Positions 35,072 through 45,369 are shown, counted from the stretch's first letter. The stretch: DNA of 64,000 nt from Aricia agestis (GCF_905147365.1 NC_056408.1:13206001-13270000), one strand, 5' to 3'. Notes: generated from the letters alone by a model not told the origin. Numbers and translations: made by a program.

Positions 35072-35895
35072 ACGATCCGGGCGGCTTCCCCCGCGTATAT
35101 TAGATATTTCACAGAAAAATTAGTCCACAAAAAAATACTATGATCCTTCACGTGGTCTACTTCTTATCTGATCCAAATAACAGAAAAAATACTCTAGAGT
35201 CTAGTAATTCATGAGATAAGCCCTTTCAAATAATTTGCACCGTTTCTTCCACATTTTCCTCTATTTCTTCGCTTCTACTAGTCTTAGGGCCAACCCACAC
35301 GTACCACAACCATACGACAACCGCAACCACACGAGAACCACACGACGTGGTCGGGCGTATATTTCGTATTGTAAATGAACTGGACCATTCACACGTACTA
35401 CATTTTGCAGTTGTTGTCGACCACTTGTAAAATACCGACCACATCGCAACCACGTCGCAACCACATCGCAACCACAAAATGCTGTAGCGACACCATTCAC
35501 ACGTAACCACAGCTCGACGACATTTTGTCGTTGCGATGTCGTGTGGTTGTGGTACGTGTGGGTTGGCCCTTAGCGTAATAAAATATAGCTTATAGCCTTT
35601 CTCGATAACTGGGCTATCTAACACTGAAAGAATTTTTCATACCGGACCTGTAGTTCCTGAGATTAGCGTGTTCAAATAAGCCCTTTCAAATAATTTCCCC
35701 CCCGTTTTTTCCACATTTTCCTCTATTTCTTCGCTCCTATTAGTCTTAGCGTGATAAAATATAGCCTTTCTCGATAAATGGACTATCTAGCACTGAAATA
35801 ATTTTTCAAATCGGACCAGTAGTTCCTGAGATTAGCGCGTTCAAACAAACAAACAAACTGACAAACTCTTCCGGTTTATAATATTATACATAGTA
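35072..35895 (-). mobile_element. Helitron-like element with internal duplication
   Basis: On the minus strand it starts near TAATATTATAAACCGGAAGA (35895) and ends with a GCGGGGGAAGCCGC hairpin and CTAG|T (35070). A segment of about 160 bases (CCCTTTCAAATAATTT to TAGTCTTAG) occurs twice, at 35220-35290 and 35681-35750. A MITE (35287-35569) sits in the first copy. Confidence 0.65.
35287..35569. mobile_element. MITE, GGGCCAACCCACACGTACCA termini, TTA target duplication
   Basis: Ends GGGCCAACCCACACGTACCA and its inverse; TTA at 35284-35286 and 35570-35572. The interior is rich in ACCACAACC/GTCGTGTGG. Confidence 0.82.
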
Positions 35896-36161
35896 TAGAT
35901 GTTGTGTGTGTGTTTGTGTACTTTAATTGAATTATGTAGTATTATTTTCAACTGTAAACCAAAGTAACCATTTATCTTATATCTTTAAACGAGCAATTCT
36001 TGTATATACAGGTGTAACAAAAACAGTGAACTCTCTACAAGGAACACGTACAACCTGTATATACGTTAATCCTGAATAAAACTAGATTATTATTTATTTA
36101 GCTTATTTTTTATTTATTTTTATAAAGTAAAATCTAATATTTTCTTTTACAAATTAGTTTT

Positions 36162-36409
36162 CTAAAGCCTTAACATACCCGTTTGAGTAATGACATATTC
36201 GGGGGGACGATGATCATGTATTAATGAACGTTGAACAAGGCGTACTTTTTCGTTATCGAACACGACCCTGGCCTTACAGCCTCTTTTTTTGTATTTTGAG
36301 CAGTAATAGTGTGTTTTATTTCTGGCGGGGCCTACTTGAGAAAAAGTGTATCCATCTATCAGCAGAAGATGTTTCCCTGCACGCGTTGGTAATCGCTTAT
36401 ATTCGATAT
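36162..36409 (-). CDS. mod(mdg4): FLYWCH zinc-finger terminal exon 13
   Basis: This exon has no useful ATG, so start-based prediction misses it. The acceptor CATTGTTTCAG ends at 36410. It reads AT-ATC-GAA-TAT, LPTRAGKHLLLIDGYTFSQV, HYYCSKYKKRGCKARVVF, H-D-H and YVITQTGMLRL to TAG at 36162-36164. 81 codons without interruption. The ending GMLRL departs from GEYIK, caused by loss of a few bases near CCCGTTTGAG. One extra residue separates the two Cys compared with 34432. Confidence 0.86.
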
Positions 36410-36459
36410 CTGAAACAATGTACCGAATTATGATTTTTAAATATTGAAAATTAGCCTAA

Positions 36460-36680
36460 TGCCAAGTACTCACATGCGGTTTTGCCCGATAGTTTTACTC
36501 CAAATCGAGTAATAATTACTGTGCGGACAGCTCGAAGGCTCGCATCGAGCCGCTCGAAGGCTCGCATCGAGCCGGCTTGATGGAATTAAATATATCGATT
36601 TAGAATAAAACTATCGAGCAATGCTGAAATCTGAATGTGTGGACGAAAGCCCAAGCCGCGGGTTTTGCTCGACGCGCTTT
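36460..36680. mobile_element. MITE related to 28441-28707, interior inverted, right end eroded
   Basis: Left end CCAAGTACTCACATGCGG; interior GCTCGAAGGCTCGCATCGAG repeated twice. The right side ends near GGGTTTTGCTCGACGCG. Confidence 0.6.
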
Positions 36681-36863
36681 GATAGACTGTGGGAAAGTGT
36701 CGCCATTTCACATCATCAAAATAAGAGTAAAATATAATTAAAATAAGATATAATTATAATTCTAAATTAAATTGTATTTTTTAAACCTTTTACGTTATTA
36801 TATTTAAAAATATATGTAATAGCACCTGGTATTAATTAATTTTATAAAATTTTAATATACTTA

Positions 36864-37009
36864 CCCCCTTACTAATAAACGCTGTATAAGCTTTGAACAG
36901 TTAAACAGTGTTTTGTCTTCTTCAATCCAATTAAAAATGTCACTTGTATGACAGGAACAAAACACTGTATAACTATTCAAAGCTTATACAGCGTTCATTA
37001 GTAAGGGGG
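36864..37009. mobile_element. 146-bp MITE with TA target duplication
   Basis: CCCCCTTACTAATAAACGCT ... AGCGTTCATTAGTAAGGGGG, TIRs of about 38 bases, flanked by TA. Confidence 0.82.
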
Positions 37010-37059
37010 TATATATGTATTGAGTAATGATAATACTTAGGAGGAGCATTCCCCCCTTT

Positions 37060-37297
37060 GACTAATGACTAATGAGTTAATGACATACGAGGGGGATGAA
37101 CGTGTACTAAAGGAATTGATAAGACGTATTTTCTCGTGCTCTAACACAACCCAGCCCGGGTTCTACAACCTGCTTGTCTTTTTGAACAATAGTAGTATTC
37201 TTTACCTCTGGAGACTACAATATGTGAAAAAGTATAGCCATCTTATGATTCAGAAGATGTTTTCCTGAACGCAGTAGTATTTTTACAAATTTGATAA
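37060..37297 (-). pseudogene. broken FLYWCH exon (frameshifts)
   Basis: The acceptor CACTATTGCAG (G at 37298) survives and the opening TT-ATC-AAA-TTT is in phase, followed by RSGKHLL. The GYTF block is then shifted (CTGAATCATAAGATGGCTAT in place of CTGATGATAGATGGCTAC). After YYYCSKRQAGC the frame is lost again at CGGGCTGGGTTG. At least two indels relative to its intact relatives at 34432 and 37811. Confidence 0.82.
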
Positions 37298-37554
37298 CTG
37301 CAATAGTGTACCAAATTATAATACGACTAATAATTATAACAATTGGTAAATATTGAAAATTAGTTTTGCGAATTTGATTCTAGCCATAAGTTTAAAAAAT
37401 AAATAATGTTCTGTTTGTTAACCGATTAGGATTATAAAGTTAATTACAATCAATTCCTAAGCAACATCTAATATTAATTAATTTAAACTTTAATATTTCT
37501 TCTTATACTTGGGGAAAGAAATATCATCTCTATTGTTTGTTCTAATTTTGTTAC

Positions 37555-37720
37555 ACCTATCAAAGGATATTTTTTATTATTTAGGCGTATATTCCTATCT
37601 ATTATTTTAAACTAATCTAAAAATGTTTTAGAGCACTTCACTTGGGCTCTGCAGTCTGTTTTTTTTAAACTGATTCTTTGTTTTCGGAGGCCGCTATTCC
37701 ACCATTGATAAATAAGTATT
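37555..37720 (-). pseudogene. FLYWCH exon relic (in duplication unit 1)
   Basis: The plus-strand phrases TATCAAAGGATATT, GGCGTATATTCCTATC, GGGCTCTGCAGTCTG and TTTCGGAGGCCGCTA line up in order with the intact exon at 37811. No frame remains. The paralogous relic is at 40510-40690. Confidence 0.65.
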
Positions 37721-37810
37721 TAAAAGATATAACATGAGAGGTTCATTCATTTTAATTACACATTAATACATAATTTTACAGTCACTAATATTATTTTGTA
37801 TTTAATTTTC

Positions 37811-38058
37811 TCAAACCTTAATATACTCCCCTGTTTCAGAAACTATATACCGAGGGGGAGGATGAATATGCATCAAGGGATATTGAATAAGGCGTATTCT
37901 CCTGTTTTCCAACACAACCCGGGCTTTACAGCCCGAATCTTTTTTTGAACAGTAGTAGTACTGTTTGTCTCCGGAGACTGCAAGTGATGAATAAGTGTAG
38001 CCGTCTATCATCAGAAGGTGTTTTCCTGACCGCGTAGGTATTCTTATATATCTGATAT
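37811..38058 (-). CDS. mod(mdg4): FLYWCH zinc-finger terminal exon 14 (duplicate pair B)
   Basis: The acceptor GAATCATTGCAG ends at 38059. It reads AT-ATC-AGA-TAT (D-I-R-Y), IPTRSGKHLLMIDGYTYSSL, YYYCSKKDSGCKARVVL, H-I-H and YIVSETGEYIKV to TGA at 37811. Intact, whereas its duplicate at 41226-41481 is not. Confidence 0.88.
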
Positions 38059-38378
38059 CTGCAATGATTCACCAAATTAAAGTATGATGGAAATTTTGGT
38101 CACTTTAATAAATTGAACACTGAAAGATATTCACGTTGGGCCGTGATTTTCAGTGATTGCGCAGAAGTAATGGTAAAGCAGTGGTAGTGACAATATACCA
38201 TATGTATACCACACAGAGTCGACGTTAAACATGGGCAAATGAAGACAAACATGCTCATGATCGCTTATTAAGGGTACAAATAAAAGCAAGAAAATCTAAA
38301 ATTTATAAGATATATTTAATGTAGTAGGTTTATACAATACTACGGAAATTTAATAATACTTTTAACATTCGTTACTTA

Positions 38379-38746
38379 GGGTGGGTTGCACCAACTTACT
38401 TTGACTATAACTGTAACTTAACTTTAACTATGATGCAAAATGTCAAATCTTTTTGGTTAAAGTAAAAAATGGACGCCATATTTAACCATAACCGTAGAGC
38501 TCGACAAAGCTTTAAATGCAAGTGGCGAAAAAAGCAATTAACGCTGTCATTATATGATGACAGCGTTAATTCCTTTTTGACAGTTCTCCTTTACCAGCAG
38601 CGCCCCCACGGTCCCACCCACGTTCATTTAAAGCCTTGTCGGACCAGCTGTTATCTGTCTAATTATGTGGTGAAAGTTAAGGTTAAAGTTAAAGTTAGCT
38701 TTAACTTTAGCCGTAACTTTGACCCCGCCTGTGGTGCAACCCACCC
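38379..38746. mobile_element. composite MITE, GGGTGGGTTGCACC termini, TTA target duplication
   Basis: TTA at 38376-38378 and 38747-38749 flank perfect ends GGGTGGGTTGCACC / GGTGCAACCCACCC. Contains the CGACAA...TTGTCGG inner MITE. Absent from duplication unit 2, so inserted later or lost there. Confidence 0.82.
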
Positions 38747-38867
38747 TTATTTTATTATAGATACAAGTAAACTCCATTTCAATTCACTGTAATCTATATA
38801 TCAAATCGATCATATGAACGTGCCACTGTATAATAATTGTAATATTATGTATTTAAAAAAAATCAGC

Positions 38868-38960
38868 TGGTTCGGTTAGTTGTAGAGTGGTACCGTGGTC
38901 AAGCATGTTTTGTTGATTACAGAACCCTAAAACGGAACCCTAACCAGCTGATTTTTTGTA
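38868..38960. repeat. fold-back AAAATCAGCTGGTT element
   Basis: AAAAAATCAGCTGGTTCGGTTA ... CCTAACCAGCTGATTTTTT in part; a diverged relative with the ACAGAACCCTA phrase lies at 18180-18260 and 21330-21400. Confidence 0.6.
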
Positions 38961-39288
38961 TATTGGTAGGTTAATAGTTATATAATTTATTGCGCAGAAC
39001 ATGTGTTTGCGCCTAGCGGGCCCCTAGACGATCAATTTTATCGCGCAATATCACACACAATATTTATTGACCAACCTTTTTGACAACAAGATTGAAAGGC
39101 GGGTGCGTACAATATTAACCCATATCAATCAATAATATTGGACAATACGTGATATTGCACAATAAAATTAATCGTCGTTGGCACTCGTTGGTTGCATTAT
39201 GGCTACCTAAATAAAGATTAATAAAATGATTGATTAAATAAATCGAAACAATGTTTCGTTTCGCTTATTTTTAAAGTTTTAACCAACT

Positions 39289-39518
39289 TTATATTTTAAC
39301 ATAGCGTCCGGTCGATGAGACGACATATTTTGGCGGTTCGTGGGTATGATGCAGGATTGACCACTCATCTATTTTGCCATTTACCAATTTAACGCGGGCT
39401 TTACATCCGGAGTACTGTTTCGAGCAGTAATAATTATTGGTTTTTGCATTTTGGGCAAAGGTGTAATCATTTACCATTATGAGGTATTTTCCTCGTAGCG
39501 TTGGAATGAATTTGTATT
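39289..39518 (-). CDS. mod(mdg4): FLYWCH zinc-finger terminal exon 15 (duplicate pair C)
   Basis: The acceptor GATAATTTTCAG ends at 39519. It reads AA-TAC-AAA-TTC, IPTLRGKYLIMVNDYTFAQN, NYYCSKQYSGCKARVKL, H-T-H and YVVSSTGRYVKI to the stop at 39289. The MVNDYTF variant replaces MIDGYTF, losing the family glycine. Shared only with its duplicate at 42183. It has one more residue than the duplicate before the histidines (IDEWSIL against IEWSIR). Confidence 0.87.
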
Positions 39519-39711
39519 CTGAAAATTATCGATATTTAACTTATAAAATATATTACGGAGAGTATAAATGTTGCTATAGCGGGATCACTGAAAATGTAGA
39601 AATTCGCTAATGCATTACCAGTTACCACACAGCGACTAGTTTTATTGTAGGATTTGTACTGTACGTAAAAAAAATTTTGTTAAATAATATTATTTATTTT
39701 CTGAAAATATT

Positions 39712-40052
39712 TTATGTTCTAAAATTTTCACTCTCTGGTGGGGTGTTTTCGACAAGAACGCGTTGAATGTTTTTTGGCTCTTTTTTTCTCTTCAAGTAAT
39801 TTTGTGAATTTCTTCCCCAGCTGCGTCACTGTTCTCTTTGTTTTCTTGCGGACATGTCTTTTATACTCAATACTGTCTTTTTTTCTTTCTTTTTAAGGTA
39901 TCTTTCTCTTTCCTTTTCCTGGTAAATTCTATATAGCTCGGGGTCGTTTTTTATTTCTTGATATTTATTTCTCTTACGTGCCCGATCTTTGGCTAACTTT
40001 TGCTCTTTCGTAATTTTTTTATTGGTTTTAGCCATATTTATTTGGATAAGAC
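39712..40052 (-). pseudogene. basic non-FLYWCH terminal exon, copy 1, truncated by a stop
   Basis: The acceptor TTTTTATTACAG ends at 40053. Phase 1 gives GT-CTT-ATC-CAA then M-A-K-T-N-K. The product is highly basic with an amphipathic stretch (KYQEIKNDPELYRIYQEKE, RERYLKKKE). Where the duplicate has CGA (Arg) after ARKQREQ, this copy has TGA at 39826-39828. Past that the same frame continues to TAA at 39712, so a single nonsense change removes about 37 residues. Either non-functional or a shorter form. Confidence 0.6.
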
Positions 40053-40509
40053 CTGTAATAAAAAATACCTATTAACACCATCATGCGAAATCCACTCGTA
40101 ACAAGCACACCGATATACTTATACCTATTAAAATAATACGTTCATTTCCGTCCGTTTAAAATCAGATGAAGAGACAGATGAAAATACAGATTTGGCAGTA
40201 AATTTTAATTTTCGTCGCATTCTTATATTTTTAAGGCCATACTTTTAGAAGGTCTTTCAAAAGCCTTTTCCGCGATGTATATTATTAAAAACCCTAGCAA
40301 CAATAAATAAATAAATAAAATAAAAAACAAAATCTATATATTAATACGCAAGCGAATAACTATGTATCCCTTTTGACGAAAAATGCAGAAACGTAGGTGA
40401 ATGAAATTTTGCACAGTTATAGTTTACATGGTGAAGGAGTGCATCGAGCACCATATTATTTTGAAATTATGCTTCTATCCTACATTTTTTAAAGAACTAA
40501 AACGTTACA

Positions 40510-40690
40510 CACACTACAATCTATCAAAGGATATTGAATTAGGCGTATATTCCTATCTATTATTTTTAATGTTTTAGAGTACATAAAACATAACGAAAAT
40601 TTAACTTGGGCTCTGCAGTCTGTTTTTTTTTTCAAACTGGTTCTGTTTTCGGAGGCCGCTAATGATGAAAAAGTTAGTATTTAAAAGATA
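40510..40690 (-). pseudogene. FLYWCH exon relic (in duplication unit 2)
   Basis: CTATCAAAGGATATTGAATT and GGCGTATATTCC, then GGGCTCTGCAGTCTG and TTTCGGAGGCCGCTA, aligned in order to an FLYWCH exon of the 37811 type. No open frame. Confidence 0.65.
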
Positions 40691-41225
40691 CTAGAGATCG
40701 CCCAATGGTCGAAATTCGACCTTAGTTTCAACGACATTATGACTACTACCTATATTTTGTAAAAAAATATTGACTTTATCATATTTTTTTCAACTCTTGT
40801 CTCTGGGACTCAGCTGATCTCAGACTGGCCTTGTAAGCATTGTCTAATAGTATCTAAGATTAAAAAAAAACTATATTTTCAATTTGTCACATTGTTGTCA
40901 ACAGACTTCAACCATAAACAAAAGAGTATAATTCGTATGTATAGGCTTGTCACTCAAAAATCTGTCAGTTTTCCTAGTGTGTGTGTTGTAGTGTGTGTAA
41001 TGTTTTATTTGTTAAAAAAATGTATGATAAAAGCATAATTTCAAAATAATATTAGTTCGATGCACTCCTTCACCATATAAACTATAACTGTGCAAAATTT
41101 CATACAAAGTTTTTCGTTCGCGTATTAATATTATGATAACATGAGAGGTTCATTCTATTAAATTAATATTATTATTAATACATAATTTTACAGACACTAT
41201 TAATATTATTTTGGATTTAATTTTC

Positions 41226-41481
41226 TCAAACCTTAATATGCTCCCATGTTTCAGAAACGATATACCGAGGGGGAGGATGAATATGCATCAAGGGATATTG
41301 AATAAGACGTATTCTCCCGCTTTCCAACACAACCCGGGCTTTACAGCCCGAATCTTTTTTTGTACAGTAGTAGTACTGTTTGTCTCCGGAGACTGCCAGT
41401 GATGAATAAACCGTCCGTGTAGCCGTCTATCATCAGAAGGTGTTTTCCTGACCGCGTAGGTATTCTTATATATTCTGATAT
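41226..41481 (-). pseudogene. dead FLYWCH exon: acceptor lost and 7-base insertion
   Basis: Duplicate of the exon at 37811. The 3' splice site reads CACTGCGG where the intact copy has CATTGCAG, so the obligatory AG is gone. In addition seven extra bases sit after GGCTACAC (GGACGGT type), shifting the frame inside GYTY. The codons downstream remain open to TGA at 41226 (YYCTKKDSGCKARVVL, H-I-H), which suggests the loss is recent. Confidence 0.88.
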
Positions 41482-41594
41482 CCGCAGTGATTCACCAAAT
41501 TGAAGTATGGTGGAAATTTTGACCACTTTAATAAATTGAACCCTGAAAGATTCACGTTGGGCCGTGATTTTCAGTGATTGCGCAGAAGTAATGT

Positions 41595-41674
41595 TCCGGG
41601 AGCTGTCAATCTCAAGAGTGCCCTCATAGTGTGCATGGATTTTTTGTTGAAAATAGAGATTGACAGCTCCCGGA
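41595..41674. mobile_element. short MITE, TCCGGGAGCTGTCAATCTC termini
   Basis: Inverse-related ends of about 19 bases. Unit 1 of the duplication reads straight through this point (AGAAGTAATGGTAAAGC at about 38165), giving an empty site. Confidence 0.75.
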
Positions 41675-41789
41675 CCAATAGTAGTGGTAGTGATAATATA
41701 CCATCTGTATACTTACCATACAGAATCGACGTTAAACTTGGGCAAATAAAGACAAACATACTCATGATCGTCGCCAACACGAAGCGTTT

Positions 41790-41835
41790 TCAGTGTAGCC
41801 ATATTCATCATCAGAGGATATTTTTTCATTACTTT
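41790..41835 (-). pseudogene. short FLYWCH exon fragment
   Basis: The minus strand reads AAATATCCTCTGATGATG followed by ATGGCTACACTG, matching the GKYLLMI-GYT codons of the 28077/37811 group. Only about 45 bases remain. Confidence 0.5.
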
Positions 41836-42182
41836 TTTTAAATAATATAAGGGTAGTGTACTAATAAAAGTCAAAAAATCTAAAATCTATAAGATATTTT
41901 TAATGTCGTAGGTTTACACAAAATTACGGATTATGATAATTAATACTTTTAACATTAGTTAGGTACTTACTTTCTTAAAGATACTTAAACTTTATTAAAG
42001 ATACTTACAAGTAAACTCTGTTTCAATTCAATTTTAATCAATTCAATATTAACCCTAGACGGTCGTGATATTGCACAATAAAATTGATCGTCGTTGGTAG
42101 CATTATGGCTACCTAAATAAAGATTAATAAAATTATTGATCAAATAAATCGAAACAATGTTTCTTTTCGCTTACTTTTAACC

Positions 42183-42409
42183 TTATATTTTAACATAGTG
42201 TCCGGTCGATGAGACGACATATTTTGGCGGTTCGTGGATATGATGCCGGATTGACCACTCTATTTTGCCATTTACCAATTTAACACGTGCTCTACATCCG
42301 GCGTACTGTTTCGAACAGTAATAATTATTGGTTTTTGAATATTGGGTAAAGGTGTAGTCATTTACCATTAATAGGTATTTTCCTCGTAGCGTTTGAATGA
42401 ATTTGTATT
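42183..42409 (-). CDS. mod(mdg4): FLYWCH zinc-finger terminal exon 16 (duplicate pair C)
   Basis: The acceptor GATAATTTTCAG class site ends at 42410. It reads AA-TAC-AAA-TTC, QTLRGKYLLMVNDYTFTQ, NYYCSKQYAGCRARVKL, H-I-H and YVVSSTGHYVKI to the stop at 42183. Intact and close to 39289, so both copies of this exon survived the duplication although the neighbouring pair B copy died. Confidence 0.87.
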
Positions 42410-42602
42410 CTGAAAATTATCGAATTTTAATGAATAAAATATATTACAGAGAGTATAAATGTTGCTATAGCGGGATCACTGAAAACGTAGAAATTCGCTA
42501 ATGCATTACCAGTTACCACACAGCGACTAGTTTTATTGTAGGATTTGTACTGTACGTAAAAAAAACTTTGTTAAATAATATTATTTATTTTATGAAAATA
42601 TT

Positions 42603-42943
42603 TTATGTTATAAAATTTTCACTCTCTGGTGGGGAGTTTTCTACAAGAACGCGTTCAATGTTTTTTGGCTCCTTTTTTCTCTTTAAGTAATTTAATGAAT
42701 TTCTTTTCCAGCGGCGTCGCTGTTCTCTTTGTTTTCTTGCGGACATGTCTTTTATACTCAATACTGTCTTATTTTCTTTCTTTTTAAGGTATCTTTCTCT
42801 TTCCTTTTCCTGGTAAATTCTATATAGCTCGGGGTCGTTTTTTATTTCTTGATATTTATTCCTCTGACGTACCCGATCTTTGGCTAACTTTTGCTCTTTC
42901 GTAATTTTTCTATTAGTTTTAGCCATATTTATTTGGAGAAGAC
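42603..42943 (-). CDS. basic non-FLYWCH terminal exon, copy 2 (intact)
   Basis: The acceptor TTTTTTATTACAG ends at 42944. Phase 1 gives GT-CTT-CTC-CAA, then MAKTNRKITKEQKLAKDR, a K/E-rich helix, SIKDMSARKQREQRRRWKRN, LNYLKRKKEP and an acidic end (ENSPPESENF), 112 codons to TAA at 42603. The R-x-R-x-x-x-x-K-x-D-P-E-x-Y-x-x-Y-x-x-K-E-R-x-R-Y pattern is a DNA-binding-like basic segment often seen at the front of insect transposon-related proteins. It may start at its own ATG or be a spliced 3' end; the phase fits the latter. Confidence 0.55.
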
Positions 42944-43400
42944 CTGTAATAAAAAAATACCTATTAACACCATCATGCAAGATCCAGTCGAAACACACAT
43001 TCCATATAATAACTATTAACTATTGAAATAAAGAAAGAAGATTTTTTCATGTGTAACAGAGGGTCAGATGGAAAAGAAGTGTATCAAAATACAGATTTGG
43101 CAGTTAATTTTCGTCGCTTTCTTATATTTTGAAGGCCATACTTTTAGAAGGTCTGTCAATAGCATTTTCACCATGTATTATTAAAAACACTAGCAGCAAA
43201 AGACGTTAAACTAGGCAATCGATAATAATGAAGGCTTACCCATGAGTTGTGATAAAACCAGAATTCGGAACTAAAAATTAACGTTTCTCTGAGAAACAAT
43301 GCTCTCGTTTCGCGTGATAAAATTAAAACGTGCGTTTCCTTAATTGTTGCAGATGCACATGTTTAAAATGGTAAATTATAAGTATTTTAGTCAATATAAA

Positions 43401-43890
43401 GGGTGGGTTGCACCAACTTACCTTAACTATAACTGTAACTTTAACGACAATTCAATATGTCAAATCGTAGGTAAAGTCAAAAATTGACGCCAGATTTAAC
43501 CATAACCTTGAGCTCGACAAGGCTCGACAAAATGAACGTGGCGCAAAAAGGAACTAACGCTGTCGTCATACAAAAACGCCATTTTGACAGTTCTCCTTTA
43601 CCAGCAGCGCAGCAGTGGGCGGGGGCCCACGTTAATTTCAAGCCTTGTCGGACCAGCTGTCATCTGTCAAATTCTGTGGTCAAAGTTAAAGTTAAAGTTA
43701 GCCTTAACTATACTTAACCATAATGCTTTGTTCAAACCTACGCGACAACTTGTCAAATTTGTGTTTTGATTCAAAACACACATTTGACAGCTTGACGCAA
43801 CTTGACGCTCCCGCTTCGCAGTCGCCTGGTTGCGTAGGTTTGAAAAAAGCATAACTTTAACTTTAACCACGCCTCTGGTGCAACCCACTC
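43401..43890. mobile_element. triple-nested MITE (GGGTGGGTTGCACC outer)
   Basis: Outer ends GGGTGGGTTGCACC / GGTGCAACCCACTC. Inside lie the CGACAAGGC inner MITE (about 43510-43655) and a third MITE (43723-43852) with ATGCTTTGTTCAAACCTACG and CGTAGGTTTGAAAAAAGCAT ends. Confidence 0.78.
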
Positions 43891-44140
43891 TGAGAATACT
43901 TGCGAAAAGTTATAGAAAATGGTGTCTCTAAAATATAGTGTAAGTACGGTGGATGGAAATGAAAATTTGGCAATTTTATTTTTAATGTAATTTTAATCAT
44001 GGCTAATAATTATCTAATGTCAACAAGCAATGAGAGGCATAGACTGCAAGTTTCTGATATGGCAATGAATATGAACCCAGTATACAATATATTAAATATT
44101 ATATACACTTTAAAGTATACACTTATAATTGAAATCATTT

Positions 44141-44379
44141 TCAGGATGAAAGTTTAAAATACTGTCCATTCTGGCCTAAAAAATATTTTGGAGGTTGATG
44201 ATTATGGTTATCCCGGACCAAAAATATGTTTTGTTTGACATCGTACCTAATACTGCATTTGCAGCCGCTAACCTTTTTAGAACAATAGTAAATATTCTTA
44301 GCATGATTATTCTTTGAAAAGGTGTATCCTTCATGCATCAATAATGATCTTCCACTTTGTGTTGTTATAAATCGAGGTC
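44141..44379 (-). CDS. mod(mdg4): FLYWCH zinc-finger terminal exon 17
   Basis: The acceptor TAAATTTTCAG ends at 44380. It reads GA-CCT-CGA-TTT (G-P-R-F), ITTQSGRSLLMHEGYTFSKN, IYYCSKKVSGCKCSI, H-N-H-Q-P-P and YFLGQNGQYFKLSS to TGA at 44141. The hydrophobic run encoded just upstream is intronic read-through. Pairs with the exon at 46496 (GPxFITTQxG, KCSI, HQPPKYxLG). Confidence 0.86.
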
Positions 44380-45369
44380 CTGAAAATTTAAAAAAAACAA
44401 TTAAGTATACTAGTGTTACGTTGTGAACCAGACTTATAACAGTTAAAAGGAATAAAAGATTTAAATACACCAGTAGCCCTAGCATGACCACTAGTAAAAA
44501 TGTAAAAAAATGAATGAACTGTGGACATAAACTTACGGTGCCGTTCCGATCTTTACCGCGGCTAATTGCGACCGAAAAAAATTCAATAAAAGTCACTTTA
44601 TGACAGACTATAGTGTATGTCATAGAGTAGGATATTATTTTCATTTTTATCACTACAGTACAACTACAGAGTAGTAAGCTACAGTAGTTGTATTGAAGCT
44701 TCTATTCCTTAGGTAGTAAGTTAGTGTAAGTTTTGCTTATCGATAAAAGATGAACCAATTTATTTATTTAACAGTTTATGAATATAATATTATGATGGTC
44801 GCTGTTTAAAGCATTTGTGTTCTAACTTCTAACCCACAAACAGGCGCAGTCGCTGCCTGAAATTTTGGGGGGGGTTACTCGGTAGTCACTACACTAAATT
44901 TTTTTTATCTGCGCCCTCGGACGGTTATAGGTTCACAGCAGCTGTCTAAGGTCGGGCGAAGTGGTGGTTAGGGGGATATCTAGAAATTTTCTTTTATTCT
45001 TTGGCAAAATTTTGAAATTTTTCAATTTTACCTTAGATTTTGATCATGTCCCCTGTGACCCCCCCTTTTGGACCGCGCCTGGAATGCAGCCTAGTTATAA
45101 ATTATCAAATGTACATTTAAACGGCATTCATAACTCAATACGTATTTTTTGGGCCATAGTACACGAATGCTTTACAGCATCCATATAATAAATTAATACT
45201 ATTATAATACTGTACACTACTGTACAGGTCCAATGCATCAGAAAACGCACAACTCCTATAATAAGTTACATCCAATCTTTTCATCTTGAATTACCGGTTC
45301 AACACTTTAATAAAAAAAACGATTTGTCATAGAAAGTTTGTACAAAATATATTTTGGGCAAACAAGTTG

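Larger units (their letters stand above)
37555..40310. repeat. 2.7-kb tandem duplication, unit 1
   Basis: Contains, in order, a FLYWCH relic, the exon at 37811, a MITE, the exon at 39289 and the basic exon at 39712-40052. The same order recurs at 40505-43205. Confidence 0.85.
40505..43205. repeat. 2.7-kb tandem duplication, unit 2
   Basis: Parallels 37555-40310 with small indels. It carries a MITE (41595-41674) absent from unit 1, lacks the MITE at 38379, and keeps a FLYWCH fragment at about 41790 that unit 1 has lost. Confidence 0.85.

Noticed and set aside
37060..37310. Plus-strand ORF with poly-hydrophobic ending at 37065-37268
   Set aside because: Antisense to the broken FLYWCH exon; no own features.
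44380..44653. Hydrophobic N-terminal extension of the FLYWCH ORF at 44141
   Set aside because: Upstream of the conserved acceptor; it is intron read-through, not a signal peptide or membrane segment.
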